From: Diplolepis rosae
Lineage: Eukaryota; Arthropoda; Insecta; Hymenoptera; Diplolepididae
NCBI GenBank assembly: GCA_030998225.1
Contig: JAPYXD010000700.1
Coordinates: 1 to 64,000 of the forward strand
Length of the DNA: 64,000 nt
Reading direction: 5' to 3'
A program made the translations under genes and the position numbers. Shown here piece by piece: positions 38,148 to 51,400 of the stretch (position 1 is the stretch's first letter; each line of letters starts with the position of its first letter). Below the pieces are notes generated by a model. It saw only the letters and a program-made list of their open reading frames with translations, searched no databases and was not told the origin of the DNA.

Positions 38148-40084
38148 GTATTTCTAACAAAGATTTTTACGCATACATCTTATAGGTCAAATTAAAAAAT
38201 CCAGAGAATATTTTTCTTCGCGTTATTGCGTAATTGTGATTTGTAATTACATTACGGGAGTGATGTTCACTATAAATACAATACTTTTGAAAAAGTATTG
38301 TCTACTTAGGTTTTTACGCATATATCTCACATGTCCATTTGAAATATCTTAACAATTGTTTAAAAATTTTATTTTTCGGGTTTTCGCGATTTCAGGACCA
38401 GTATTTGCATTATGGAATTGTTCTACTATAAAAAAAATACTTTTGAAAAAGTAATTCCAACAGAGATTTTTACGCATATATCGTATAGGTCAAATTAAAA
38501 TATCAAGAGAATCTTATTCTTCGCGTTATCGCGTAATTATGATTGGTAATTACATTACGGGCGTGATGTTCACTAAAAATACAATACTTTTGAAAAAGTA
38601 ATTCTAACAAAGATTTTTATCCATATATCTTATAGGTCAAATTAAAAAATCCAGAGTATCGTATTCTTCGCGTTATCGCGTAATTATGATTGGTAATTAC
38701 ATTACGGGAGTGATGTTCACTAAAAATACAATACTTTTGAAAAAGTATTTCTAACAAAGATTTTTATGCATATATCTTATAGGTCAAACTAAAAAATGCA
38801 GAGTATCTTATTCTTCGCGTTATCGCGTAATTATGATTGGTAATTACATTACGGGAGTGATGTTCACTATAAATACAATACTTTTGAAAAAGTATTTCTA
38901 ACAAGGATTTTTATGCATATATCTTATAGGTCAAATTAAAAAATCCAGAGTATCTTATTCTTCGCGTTATCGCGTAATTATGATTGGTAATTACATTACG
39001 GGAGTGATGTTCACTAAAAATACAATACTTTTGAAAAAGTATTTCTAACAAGGATTTTTATGCATATATCTTATAGGTCAAATTAAAAAATCCAGAGTAT
39101 CTTATTCTTCGCGTTATCGCGTAATTATGATTGGTAATTACATTACGGGCGTGATGTTCACTAAAAATACAATACCTTTGTAAAAGTATTGTCAACTTAG
39201 GTTTTTACGCATATATCTCACATGTCAATTTGAAATATCTTAACAATTGTTTAAAAATTTTATTTTTCGGGTTTTCGCGATTTCAGGACCAGTATTTGCA
39301 TTTTGGAATTGTTCTACTATAAAAAAAATACTTTTGAAAAAGTAATTCCAACAGAGATTTTTACGCATATATCGTATAGGTCAAATTAAAATATCAAGAG
39401 AATCTTATTCTTCGCGTTATCGCGTAATTATGACTGGTAATTACATTACGGGCGTGATGTTCACTAAAAATACAATACTTTTGAAAAAGTATTTCTAACA
39501 AATATTTATATGCATATATCTTATAGGTCAAATTAAAAAATGCAGAGTATCTTATTCTTCGCGTTATCGCGTAATTATGATTGGTAATTACATTACGGGA
39601 GTGATGTTCACTAAAAATACAATACTTTTGAAAAAGTATTTCTAACAAAGATTTTTATGCATATATCTTATAGGTCAAACTAAAAAATGCAGAATATCTT
39701 ATTCTTCGCGTTATCGCGTAATTATGATTGGTAATTACATTACGGGAGTGATGTTCACTATAAATACAATACTTTTGAAAAAGTATTTCTAACAAGGATT
39801 TTTATGCATATATCTTATAGGTCAAATTAAAAAATCCAGAGTATCTTATTCTTCGCGTTATCGCGTAATTATGATTGGTAATTACATTACGGGAGTGATG
39901 TTCACTAAAAATACAATACTTTTGAAAAAGTATTCTCAACTAAGCTTGTTACGCATATATCTCAAATGTCAATTTAAAATATCTTAAAAATTGTTTAAAA
40001 TTTTATTTTTCGGATTTTAGCGGTTTCAGGAACAGTATTTGCATTATGGAATTGCTCTACTGTAAATAAAACACTTTTGAAAAA
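38148..40084 (+). repeat. Array segment 14: block shared with 32.0-33.9 kb and 56.4-57.8 kb
   Basis: Starts are A 38148; B 38295; A2-like 38451; A 38598, 38745, 38892, 39039; B 39186; A2-like 39342; A 39489, 39636, 39783; B 39930. Diagnostic pieces are TTGCGTAATTGTGATTTG, TCTTAACAATTGTTT, TTTCGCGATTTCAGG and GACTGGTAATTAC. B-to-B spacing is 891 bp here against 744 and 743 bp in the related blocks, which is one A monomer more. Confidence 0.84.
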
Positions 40085-41152
40085 GTATCTCTAACAAAGA
40101 TTTTTACACATATATCTTGTAGGTCAAATTAAAATATCCAGAGAATCTTTTTCTTCGCATTATTGCGTAATTGTGATTGGTAATTACATTACGGGAGTGA
40201 CTTTCACTATAAAAACAATACTTTTGAAAAAGTATTGTCAACTTAGGTTTTTACGCATATATCTCACATGTCAATTTGAAATATCTTAAAAATTTTTTTA
40301 AAAAATTTTATTTTTCGGGTTTTCGCGTTTTCAGGATTAGTAATGGCATATTGGGATCGCATTACTATAAATAAAATACTCTTGAAAAAGTAATGTCAAC
40401 TAAGTTTTTTACGCATATATCTCACATGTCAATTTAAAATATCTTAAAAATTTTTTTAAAAATTTTATTTTTTGGGTTTTCACGTTTTCAGGATCAATAA
40501 TTTCATTATGGAATTGTTCTACTATAAATAAAATACTTTTAAAAAGTAATTCCAACAGAGATTTTTACGTATATATCTTACAGGTCTATTTAAAATATCC
40601 AAAGAATTTTATTCTTCGCAATTATCGCGTAATTATGATTGGTAATTACATTATGGGCGTGATGTTCACTAAAAATACAATACCTTTGTAAAACTATTGT
40701 CAATTAAGCTTGTTACGCATGTATCTCACATGTCAATTTAAAATATCTTAAAAATTTTTTAAAAAATTTTATTTTTCGGGTTTTCACGTTTTCAGGATCA
40801 ATAATTTCATTATGGAATTGTTCTACTATAAATAAAATACTTTTAAAAAGTAATTCCAACAGAGATTTTTACGCATATATCTTACAGGTCTATTTAAAAT
40901 ATCCAAAGAATTTTATTCTTCGCATTATCGCGTAATTATGATTGGTAATTACATTACGGGCGTGATGTTCACTAAAAATACAATACCTTTGTAAAAGTAT
41001 TGTCAATTAAGCTTGTTACGCATATATCTCACATGTCAATTTAAAATATCTTAAAAATTGTTAAAAAGTTTTATTTTTCGGATTTTAGCGGTTTCAGGAC
41101 CAGTATTTGCATTATGTAATTGTTCTACTGTAAATAAAACACTTTTGAAAAA
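40085..41152 (+). repeat. HOR unit U0 (diverged, 1068 bp), copy 1
   Basis: Order is A-B-B-A2-B-A2-B, with A2 in the sixth place instead of A. Its first A reads GTATCTCTAACAAAG, GTGATTGG and GTGACTTTCAC. It lacks the GTGATCGG/GTGATAATCAC marks of later units. Confidence 0.85.
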
Positions 41153-42218
41153 GTATTTCTAACAATGATTTTTACGCATATATCTTGTAGGTCAAATTAA
41201 AATATCCAGAGAATCTTATTCTTCGCGTTATCGCGTAATTGTGATCGGTAATTACATTACGGGAGTGATAATCACTATAAATACAATACTTTTGAAAAAG
41301 TATTGTCAACTTAGGTTTTTACGCATATATCTCACATGTCAATTTGAAATATCATAAAAATTTTTTAAGACATTTTATTTTTCGGGTTTTCGCGTTTTCA
41401 GGATTAGTAATGGCATTATGGGATCGCTTTACTATAAATGAAATACTCTTGAAAAAGTATTGTCTACTAAGTTTTTTACGCATATATCTCACATGTCAAT
41501 TTAAAATATCTTAAAAATTTTTTAAAAAATTTTATTTTTCGGGTTTTAACGTTTTCAGGATCAATAATTTCATTATGGAATTGTTCTACTATAAATAAAA
41601 TACTTTTAAAAAGTAATTCCAACAGAGATTTTTACGCATATATCTTACAGGTCTATTTAAAATATCCAAAGAATTTTATTCTTCGCATTATCGCGTAATT
41701 ATGATTGGTAATTACATTACGGGCGTGATGTTCACTAAAAATAAAATACCTTTGTAAAAGTATTGTCAATTAAGCTTGTTACGCATATATCTCACATGTC
41801 AATTTAAAATATCTTAAAAATTGTTAAAAAGTTTTATTTTTCGGATTTTAGCGGTTTCAGGACCAGTATTTGCATTATGGAATTGCTCTACTGTAAATAA
41901 AACACTTTTGAAAAAGTATTTCTAACAAAGATTTTTACGCATATATCTTATAGGTCAAATTAAAATATCCAGAGAATCTTATTCTTCGCGTTATCGCGTA
42001 ATTATGATTGGTAATTACATTACGGGCGTGATGTTCACTAAAAATACAATACCTTTGTGAAAGTATTGTCAATTAAGTTTTTTACGCATATATCTCACAT
42101 GTCGATTTAAAATATCTTAAAAATTGTTTAAAAATTTTATTTTTCGGGTTTTCGCGGTTTCAGGATCAGTATTTGCATTATGTAATTGCTCTACTATAAA
42201 TAAAATACTTTTGAAAAA
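41153..42218 (+). repeat. HOR unit U1 (odd type), copy 1
   Basis: Odd-type marks are GGTTTTAACG in the second B, AAATAAAATACC after A2, and ACATGTCGATTT in the last B. Confidence 0.88.
41613..41759 (+). repeat. Representative A2 subfamily monomer (147 bp)
   Basis: A2 is an A-length monomer with diagnostic changes: GTAATTCCAACAGAG at the start, TTACAGGTCTATTTAAAATATCC, AAAGAATTTTATTC, and CGCA-TTAT-CGCG in place of CGCG-TTAT-CGCG. It usually follows a B monomer carrying CAATAATTTCATTATGGAATTGTTCTAC and is usually followed by a B starting GTCAATTAAGC. Other A2 units start at 8212, 8980, 11249, 14963, 16595, 17495, 20343, 22000, 23047, 24836, 27553, 34409, 34713 and 35477. A related variant with ATATCGTATAGGTC starts at 32317, 33061, 38451, 39342, 56746 and 57489. 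Confidence 0.85.
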
Positions 42219-43285
42219 GTATTTCTAACAATGATTTTTACGCATATATCTTGTAGGTCAAATTAAAATATCCAGAGAATCTTATTCTTCGCGTTATCGC
42301 GTAATTGTGATCGGTAATTACATTACGGGAGTGATAATCACTATAAATACAATACTTTTGAAAAAGTATTGTCAACTTAGGTTTTTACGCATATATCTCA
42401 CATGTCAATTTGAAATATCATAAAAATTTTTTAAGACATTTTATTTTTCGGGTTTTCGCGTTTTCAGGATTAGTAATGGCATTATGGGATCGGTTTACTA
42501 TAAATGAAATACTCTTGAAAAAGTATTGTCTACTAAGTTTTTTACGCATATATCTCACATGTCAATTTAAAATATCTTAAAAATTTTTTTAAAAATTTTA
42601 TTTTTCGGGTTTTCACGTTTTCAGGATCAATAATTTCATTATGGAATTGTTCTACTATAAATAAAATACTTTTAAAAAGTAATTCCAACAGAGATTTTTA
42701 CGCATATATCTTACAGGTCTATTTAAAATATCCAAAGAATTTTATTCTTCGCAATTATCGCGTAATTATGATTGGTAATTACATTACGGGCGTGATGTTC
42801 ACTAAAAATACAATACCTTTGTAAAACTATTGTCAATTAAGCTTGTTACGCATGTATCTCACATGTCAATTTAAAATATCTTAAAAATTGTTAAAAAGTT
42901 TTATTTTTCGGATTTTAGCGGTTTCAGGACCAGTATTTGCATTATGGAATTGCTCTACTGTAAATAAAACACTTTTGAAAAAGTATTTCTAACAAAGATT
43001 TTTACGCATATATCTTATAGGTCAAATTAAAATATCCAGAGAATCTTATTCTTCGCGTTATCGCGTAATTATGATTGGTAATTACATTACGGGCGTGATG
43101 TTCACTAAAAATACAATACCGTTGTGAAAGTATTGTCAATTAAGTTTTTTACGCATATATCTCACATGTCAATTTAAAATATCTTAAAAATTGTTTAAAA
43201 ATTTTATTTTTCGGGTTTTCGCGGTTTCAGGATCAGTATTTGCATTATGTAATTGCTCTACTATAAATAAAATACTTTTGAAAAA
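42219..43285 (+). repeat. HOR unit U2 (even type), copy 1
   Basis: Even-type marks are GGTTTTCACG in the second B, TTCGCAATTATCGCG in A2, CGCATGTATCTC in the fifth monomer and ACCGTTGTGAAAG before the last B. Confidence 0.88.
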
Positions 43286-44351
43286 GTATTTCTAACAATG
43301 ATTTTTACGCATATATCTTGTAGGTCAAATTAAAATATCCAGAGAATCTTATTCTTCGCGTTATCGCGTAATTGTGATCGGTAATTACATTACGGGAGTG
43401 ATAATCACTATAAATACAATACTTTTGAAAAAGAATTGTCAACTTAGGTTTTTACGCATATATCTCACATGTCAATTTGAAATATCATAAAAATTTTTTA
43501 AGACATTTTATTTTTCGGGTTTTCGCGTTTTCAGGATTAGTAATGGCATTATGGGATCGCTTTACTAGAAATGAAATACTCTTGAAAAAGTATTGTCTAC
43601 TAAGTTTTTTACGCATATATCTCACATGTCAATTTAAAATATCTTAAAAATTTTTTAAAAAATTTTATTTTTCGGGTTTTAACGTTTTCAGGATCAATAA
43701 TTTCATTATGGAATTGTTCTACTATAAATAAAATACTTTTAAAAAGTAATTCCAACAGAGATTTTTACGCATATATCTTACAGGTCTATTTAAAATATCC
43801 AAAGAATTTTATTCTTCGCATTATCGCGTAATTATGATTGGTAATTACATTACGGGCGTGATGTTCACTAAAAATAAAATACCTTTGTAAAAGTATTGTC
43901 AATTAAGCTTGTTACGCATATATCTCACATGTCAATTTAAAATATCTTAAAAATTGTTAAAAAGTTTTATTTTTCGGATTTTAGCGGTTTCAGGACCAGT
44001 ATTTGCATTATGGAATTGCTCTACTGTAAATAAAACACTTTTGAAAAAGTATTTCTAACAAAGATTTTTACGCATATATCTTATAGGTCAAATTAAAATA
44101 TCCAGAGAATCTTATTCTTCGCGTTATCGCGTAATTATGATTGGTAATTACATTACGGGCGTGATGTTCACTAAAAATACAATACCTTTGTGAAAGTATT
44201 GTCAATTAAGTTTTTTACGCATATATCTCACATGTCGATTTAAAATATCTTAAAAATTGTTTAAAAATTTTATTTTTCGGGTTTTCGCGGTTTCAGGATC
44301 AGTATTTGCATTATGTAATTGCTCTACTATAAATAAAATACTTTTGAAAAA
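43286..44351 (+). repeat. HOR unit U3 (odd type), copy 1
   Basis: It carries the odd-type marks (TTTTAACG, AAATAAAATACC, GTCGATTT) plus AAAGAATTGTC and ACTAGAAATGAAATAC, which it shares with U5. Confidence 0.88.
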
Positions 44352-45421
44352 GTATTTCTAACAATGATTTTTACGCATATATCTTGTAGGTCAAATTAAA
44401 ATATCCAGAGAATCTTATTCTTCGCGTTATCGCGTAATTGTGATCGGTAATTACATTACGGGAGTGATAATCACTATAAATACAATACTTTTGAAAAAGT
44501 ATTGTCAACTTAGGTTTTTACGCATATATCTCACATGTCAATTTGAAATATCATAAAAATTTTTTAAGACATTTTATTTTTCGGGTTTTCGCGTTTTCAG
44601 GATTAGTAATGGCATTATGGGATCGCTTTTACTATAAATGAAATACTCTTGAAAAAAAGTATTGTCTACTAAGTTTTTTACGCATATATCTCACATGTCA
44701 ATTTAAAATATCTTAAAAATTTTTTTAAAAATTTTATTTTTCGGGTTTTCACGTTTTCAGGATCAATAATTTCATTATGGAATTGTTCTACTATAAATAA
44801 AATACTTTTAAAAAGTAATTCCAACAGAGATTTTTACGCATATATCTTACAGGTCTATTTAAAATATCCAAAGAATTTTATTCTTCGCAATTATCGCGTA
44901 ATTATGATTGGTAATTACATTACGGGCGTGATGTTCACTAAAAATACAATACCTTTGTAAAACTATTGTCAATTAAGCTTGTTACGCATGTATCTCACAT
45001 GTCAATTTAAAATATCTTAAAAATTGTTAAAAAGTTTTATTTTTCGGATTTTAGCGGTTTCAGGACCAGTATTTGCATTATGGAATTGCTCTACTGTAAA
45101 TAAAACACTTTTGAAAAAGTATTTCTAACAAAGATTTTTACGCATATATCTTATAGGTCAAATTAAAATATCCAGAGAATCTTATTCTTCGCGTTATCGC
45201 GTAATTATGATTGGTAATTACATTACGGGCGTGATGTTCACTAAAAATACAATACCGTTGTGAAAGTATTGTCAATTAAGTTTTTTACGCATATATCTCA
45301 CATGTCAATTTAAAATATCTTAAAAATTGTTTAAAAATTTTATTTTTCGGGTTTTCGCGGTTTCAGGATCAGTATTTGCATTATGTAATTGCTCTACTAT
45401 AAATAAAATACTTTTGAAAAA
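44352..45421 (+). repeat. HOR unit U4 (even type, 1070 bp), copy 1
   Basis: It carries the even-type marks. It is three bases longer than its counterpart at 52684 because of one extra T in CGCTTTTACT (about 44627-44630) and two extra A in GAAAAAAAGT (about 44652-44658). Confidence 0.88.
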
Positions 45422-46332
45422 GTATTTCTAACAATGATTTTTACGCATATATCTTGTAGGTCAAATTAAAATATCCAGAGAATCTTATTCTTCGCGTTAT
45501 CGCGTAATTGTGATCGGTAATTACATTACGGGAGTGATAATCACTATAAATACAATACTTTTGAAAAAGAATTGTCAACTTAGGTTTTTACGCATATATC
45601 TCACATGTCAATTTGAAATATCATAAAAATTTTTTAAGACATTTTATTTTTCGGGTTTTCGCGTTTTCAGGATTAGTAATGGCATTATGGGATCGCTTTA
45701 CTAGAAATGAAATACTCTTGAAAAAGTATTGTCTACTAAGTTTTTTACGCATATATCTCACATGTCAATTTAAAATATCTTAAAAATTTTTTAAAAAATT
45801 TTATTTTTCGGGTTTTAACGTTTTCAGGATCAATAATTTCATTATGGAATTGTTCTACTATAAATAAAATACTTTTGAAAAAGTAATTCCAACAGAGATT
45901 TTTACGCATATATCTTACAGGTCTATTTAAAATATCCAGAGAATTTTATTCTTCGCATTATCGCGTAATTATGATTGGTAATTACATTACGGGCGTGATG
46001 TTCACTAAAAATACAATACCTTTGTAAAAGTATTGTCAATTAAGCTTGTTACGCAACTATCTCACATGTCAATTTAAAATATCTTTAAAATTGTTAAAAA
46101 GTTTTATTTTTCGGATTTTAGCGGTTTCAGGACCAGTATTTGCATTATGGAATTGCTCTACTGTAAATAAAACACTTTTGAAAAAGTATTTCTAACAAAG
46201 ATTTTTACGCATATATCTTATAGGTCAAATTAAAATATCCAGAGTATATTATTCTTCGCGTTATCGCGTAATTCTGATTGGTAATTACATTACGGGCGTG
46301 ATGTTCACTAAAAATACAATACTTCTGAAAAA
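45422..46332 (+). repeat. HOR unit U5 (partial, six of seven monomers), copy 1
   Basis: Order is A-B-B-A2-B-A. It then exits at CCAGAGTATATTATTC into ordinary A monomers (46333 onward). Its A2 keeps CTTTTGAAAAAG and CCAGAGAATTTTATTC. It contains ACGCAACTATCTC near 46053 where the copy-2 counterpart has ACGCATATATCTC. Confidence 0.86.
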
Positions 46333-48416
46333 GTATTTCTAACAAATATTTTTATGCATATATCTTATAGGTCAAATTAAAAAATCAAGAGTATCTTATT
46401 CTTCGCGTTATCGCGTAATTATGATTGGTAATTACATTACGGGAGTGATGTTCACTATAAATAAAATACTCTTGAAAAAGTATTGTCAAATAAGTTTTTT
46501 ACACATATATCTCACATGTCAATTCAAAATATCTTAAAAGTTTTTTAAAAATTTTATTTTTCGGGTTTTCGCGGTTTCAGGATCAGTATTTGCATAATGG
46601 AATTGCACTACCATAAATAAAAAACTTTTGAAAAATTATTTCTAACAAAGATTTTTACGCATATATCTTATAGGTCGTATTAAAATATCCAGAGTATCTT
46701 ATTCTTCGCGTTATCGCGTAATTATGATTGGTAATTACATTACGGGACTGATGTTCACTAAAAATACAATACTTTTAAAAAAGTATTTCTAACAAAGATT
46801 TTTATGCATATATCTTATAGGTCAAATTAAAAAATGCAGAGTTTCTTATTCTTCGCGTTATCGCGTAATTATGATTGGTAATTACATTACGGGAGTGATG
46901 TTCACTATAAATACAATACTTTTGAAAAAGAATTTCTAACAAAGATATTTATGCATATATCATATAGGTCAAATTAAAAAATGCAGAGTATCTTATTCTT
47001 CGCGTTATCGCGTAATTATGATTGGTAATTACATTGCGGGAGTGATGTTTACTAAAAATACAATACTTTTGAAAAAGTATTTCTAACAAAGATTTTTATG
47101 CATATATCTTATAGGTCAAATTAAAAAATGCAGAGTATCTTATTCTTCGCGTTATCACGTAATTATGATTGGTAATTACATTACGGGCGTGATGTTCACT
47201 AAAAATACAATACTTTTGAAAAAGTATTTCTAATAAAGATTTTTATGCATATATCTTATAGGTCAAATTAAAATATCAAGAGAATCTTATTCTTCGCGTT
47301 ATCGAGTAATTATGATTGGTAATTACATTACGGGCGCGATGTTCACTAAAAATACAATACTTTTGAAAAAGTATTTCTAACAAGGATTTTATGCATATAT
47401 CTTATAGGTCAAATTAAAAAATCCAGAGTATCTTATTCTTCGCGTTATCGCGTAATTATGATTGGTAATTACATTACGGGAGTGATGTTCACTACAAATA
47501 CAATACTTTTGAAAAAGTATTCTCAACTAAGTCTTTTACGCATATATCTTACATGTCAATTCAAAATATCTCAAAAATTGTTTAAAAATTTTATTTTTCG
47601 GAGTTTTCGCGGTTTCAGGATCAGTATTTGCATTATGGAATTGCTCTACAGTAAATAAACCACATTTGCAAAAGTATTTATAACAAAGATTTTTACGCAT
47701 ATATCTTATAGGTCAAATTAAAATATCAAGAGAATCTTATTCTTCGCGTTATCGCGTAATTATGATTGGTAATTACATTACGGGCGTGATGTTCAATAAA
47801 AATACAATACTTTTGAAAAAGTATTTCTAACAAATATTTATATGCATATATCTTATAGGTCAAATTAAAAAATGCAGAGTATCTTATTCTTCGCGTTATC
47901 GCGTAATTATGATTGGTAATTACATTACGGGAGTGATGTTCACTAAAAATACAATACTTTTGAAAAAGTATTTCTAACAAAGATTTTTATGCATATATCT
48001 TATAGGTCAAACTAAAAAATGCAGAGTATCTTATTCTTCGCGTTATCGCGTAATTATGATTGGTAATTACATTACGGGAGTGATGTTCACTATAAATACA
48101 ATACTTTTGAAAAAGTATTTCTAACAAAGATTTTTAGGCATACATCTTATAGGTCAAATTAAAAAATCCAGAGTATCTTATTCTTCGCGTTATCGCGTAA
48201 TTATGATTGGTAATTACATTACGGGAGTGATGTTCACTAAAAATACAATACTTTTGAAAAAGTATTCTCAACTAAGCTTGTTACGCATATATCTCAAATG
48301 TCAATTTAAAATATCTTAAAAATTGTTTAAAATTTTATTTTTCGGATTTTAGCGGTTTCAGGAACAGTATTTGCATTATGGAATTGCTCTACTGTAAATA
48401 AAACACTTTTGAAAAA
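46333..48416 (+). repeat. Array segment 16: A-rich link, copy 1
   Basis: Starts are A 46333; B 46480; A 46636, 46783, 46930, 47077, 47224, 47371; B 47517; A 47674, 47821, 47968, 48115; B 48262. The B-A-A at 46480-46929 (GTCAAATAAG, CCATAAATAAAA, GGTCGTATTAAAA) has a relative at 62348-62797. The part from 46930 is another copy of the reused block first seen at 28003. Confidence 0.85.
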
Positions 48417-51400
48417 GTATCTCTAACAAAGATTTTTACACATATATCTTGTAGGTCAAATTAAAATATCCAGAGAATCTTTTTCTTCGCATTATTGCGT
48501 AATTGTGATTGGTAATTACATTACGGGAGTGACTTTCACTATAAAAACAATACTTTTGAAAAAGTATTGTCAACTTAGGTTTTTACGCATATATCTCACA
48601 TGTCAATTTGAAATATCTTAAAAATTTTTTTAAAAAATTTTATTTTTCGGGTTTTCGCGTTTTCAGGATTAGTAATGGCATATTGGGATCGCATTACTAT
48701 AAATAAAATACTCTTGAAAAAGTAATGTCAACTAAGTTTTTTACGCATATATCTCACATGTCAATTTAAAATATCTTAAAAATTTTTTTAAAAATTTTAT
48801 TTTTTGGGTTTTCACGTTTTCAGGATCAATAATTTCATTATGGAATTGTTCTACTATAAATAAAATACTTTTAAAAAGTAATTCCAACAGAGATTTTTAC
48901 GTATATATCTTACAGGTCTATTTAAAATATCCAAAGAATTTTATTCTTCGCAATTATCGCGTAATTATGATTGGTAATTACATTATGGGCGTGATGTTCA
49001 CTAAAAATACAATACCTTTGTAAAACTATTGTCAATTAAGCTTGTTACGCATGTATCTCACATGTCAATTTAAAATATCTTAAAAATTTTTTAAAAAATT
49101 TTATTTTTCGGGTTTTCACGTTTTCAGGATCAATAATTTCATTATGGAATTGTTCTACTATAAATAAAATACTTTTAAAAAGTAATTCCAACAGAGATTT
49201 TTACGCATATATCTTACAGGTCTATTTAAAATATCCAAAGAATTTTATTCTTCGCATTATCGCGTAATTATGATTGGTAATTACATTACGGGCGTGATGT
49301 TCACTAAAAATACAATACCTTTGTAAAAGTATTGTCAATTAAGCTTGTTACGCATATATCTCACATGTCAATTTAAAATATCTTAAAAATTGTTAAAAAG
49401 TTTTATTTTTCGGATTTTAGCGGTTTCAGGACCAGTATTTGCATTATGGAATTGTTCTACTGTAAATAAAACACTTTTGAAAAAGTATTTCTAACAATGA
49501 TTTTTACGCATATATCTTGTAGGTCAAATTAAAATATCCAGAGAATCTTATTCTTCGCGTTATCGCGTAATTGTGATCGGTAATTACATTACGGGAGTGA
49601 TAATCACTATAAATACAATACTTTTGAAAAAGTATTGTCAACTTAGGTTTTTACGCATATATCTCACATGTCAATTTGAAATATCATAAAAATTTTTTAA
49701 GACATTTTATTTTTCGGGTTTTCGCGTTTTCAGGATTAGTAATGGCATTATGGGATCGCTTTACTATAAATGAAATACTCTTGAAAAAGTATTGTCTACT
49801 AAGTTTTTTACGCATATATCTCACATGTCAATTTAAAATATCTTAAAAATTTTTTAAAAAATTTTATTTTTCGGGTTTTAACGTTTTCAGGATCAATAAT
49901 TTCATTATGGAATTGTTCTACTATAAATAAAATACTTTTAAAAAGTAATTCCAACAGAGATTTTTACGCATATATCTTACAGGTCTATTTAAAATATCCA
50001 AAGAATTTTATTCTTCGCATTATCGCGTAATTATGATTGGTAATTACATTACGGGCGTGATGTTCACTAAAAATAAAATACCTTTGTAAAAGTATTGTCA
50101 ATTAAGCTTGTTACGCATATATCTCACATGTCAATTTAAAATATCTTAAAAATTGTTAAAAAGTTTTATTTTTCGGATTTTAGCGGTTTCAGGACCAGTA
50201 TTTGCATTATGGAATTGCTCTACTGTAAATAAAACACTTTTGAAAAAGTATTTCTAACAAAGATTTTTACGCATATATCTTATAGGTCAAATTAAAATAT
50301 CCAGAGAATCTTATTCTTCGCGTTATCGCGTAATTATGATTGGTAATTACATTACGGGCGTGATGTTCACTAAAAATACAATACCTTTGTGAAAGTATTG
50401 TCAATTAAGTTTTTTACGCATATATCTCACATGTCGATTTAAAATATCTTAAAAATTGTTTAAAAATTTTATTTTTCGGGTTTTCGCGGTTTCAGGATCA
50501 GTATTTGCATTATGTAATTGCTCTACTATAAATAAAATACTTTTGAAAAAGTATTTCTAACAATGATTTTTACGCATATATCTTGTAGGTCAAATTAAAA
50601 TATCCAGAGAATCTTATTCTTCGCGTTATCGCGTAATTGTGATCGGTAATTACATTACGGGAGTGATAATCACTATAAATACAATACTTTTGAAAAAGTA
50701 TTGTCAACTTAGGTTTTTACGCATATATCTCACATGTCAATTTGAAATATCATAAAAATTTTTTAAGACATTTTATTTTTCGGGTTTTCGCGTTTTCAGG
50801 ATTAGTAATGGCATTATGGGATCGCTTTACTATAAATGAAATACTCTTGAAAAAGTATTGTCTACTAAGTTTTTTACGCATATATCTCACATGTCAATTT
50901 AAAATATCTTAAAAATTTTTTTAAAAATTTTATTTTTCGGGTTTTCACGTTTTCAGGATCAATAATTTCATTATGGAATTGTTCTACTATAAATAAAATA
51001 CTTTTAAAAAGTAATTCCAACAGAGATTTTTACGCATATATCTTACAGGTCTATTTAAAATATCCAAAGAATTTTATTCTTCGCAATTATCGCGTAATTA
51101 TGATTGGTAATTACATTACGGGCGTGATGTTCACTATAAAAACAATACTTTTGTAAAACTATTGTCAATTAAGCTTGTTACGCATGTATCTCACATGTCA
51201 ATTTAAAATATCTTAAAAATTGTTAAAAAGTTTTATTTTTCGGATTTTAGCGGTTTCAGGACCAGTATTTGCATTATGGAATTGCTCTACTGTAAATAAA
51301 ACACTTTTGAAAAAGTATTTCTAACAAAGATTTTTACGCATATATCTTATAGGTCAAATTAAAATATCCAGAGAATCTTATTCTTCGCGTTATCGCGTAA

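Larger units (their letters stand above)
40085..46332 (+). repeat. Expanded 1066-bp heptamer HOR block, copy 1
   Basis: It has six consecutive units, starting at 40085, 41153, 42219, 43286, 44352 and 45422. The standard order is A-B-B-A2-B-A-B, and summed monomer lengths (147+157+156+147+156+147+156) give 1066 bp. The A unit has CTAACAATG, GTGATCGG and GTGATAATCAC. The first B has CAACTTAGG, AAGACATTTT and TAGTAATGGCATTATGGGATCG. The second B has GTCTACTAAG. The fifth monomer has AATTAAGCTTGTTACGC and the last has TTATGTAATTGC. Odd and even units differ, so the real period is about 2133 bp. Confidence 0.93.
39842..48173 (+). repeat. 8.33-kb tandem segmental duplication, copy 1
   Basis: This segment of 8332 bp is repeated immediately downstream. 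Matching landmarks lie exactly 8332 bp apart (39930/48262, 41265/49597, 42331/50663, 43398/51730, 44464/52796). After three extra bases at 44630-44658 they lie 8329 apart, and after one extra base near 47602 they lie 8328 apart. It holds the six-unit HOR block and the reused A-rich block. Confidence 0.92.

Noticed and set aside
40232..40260. TTAGG as insect-type telomeric repeat
   Set aside because: Only single TTAGG matches occur, inside B monomers (CAACTTAGGTTTTTACGC) and in A variants (TTTTTAGGCAT). There is no tandem run.
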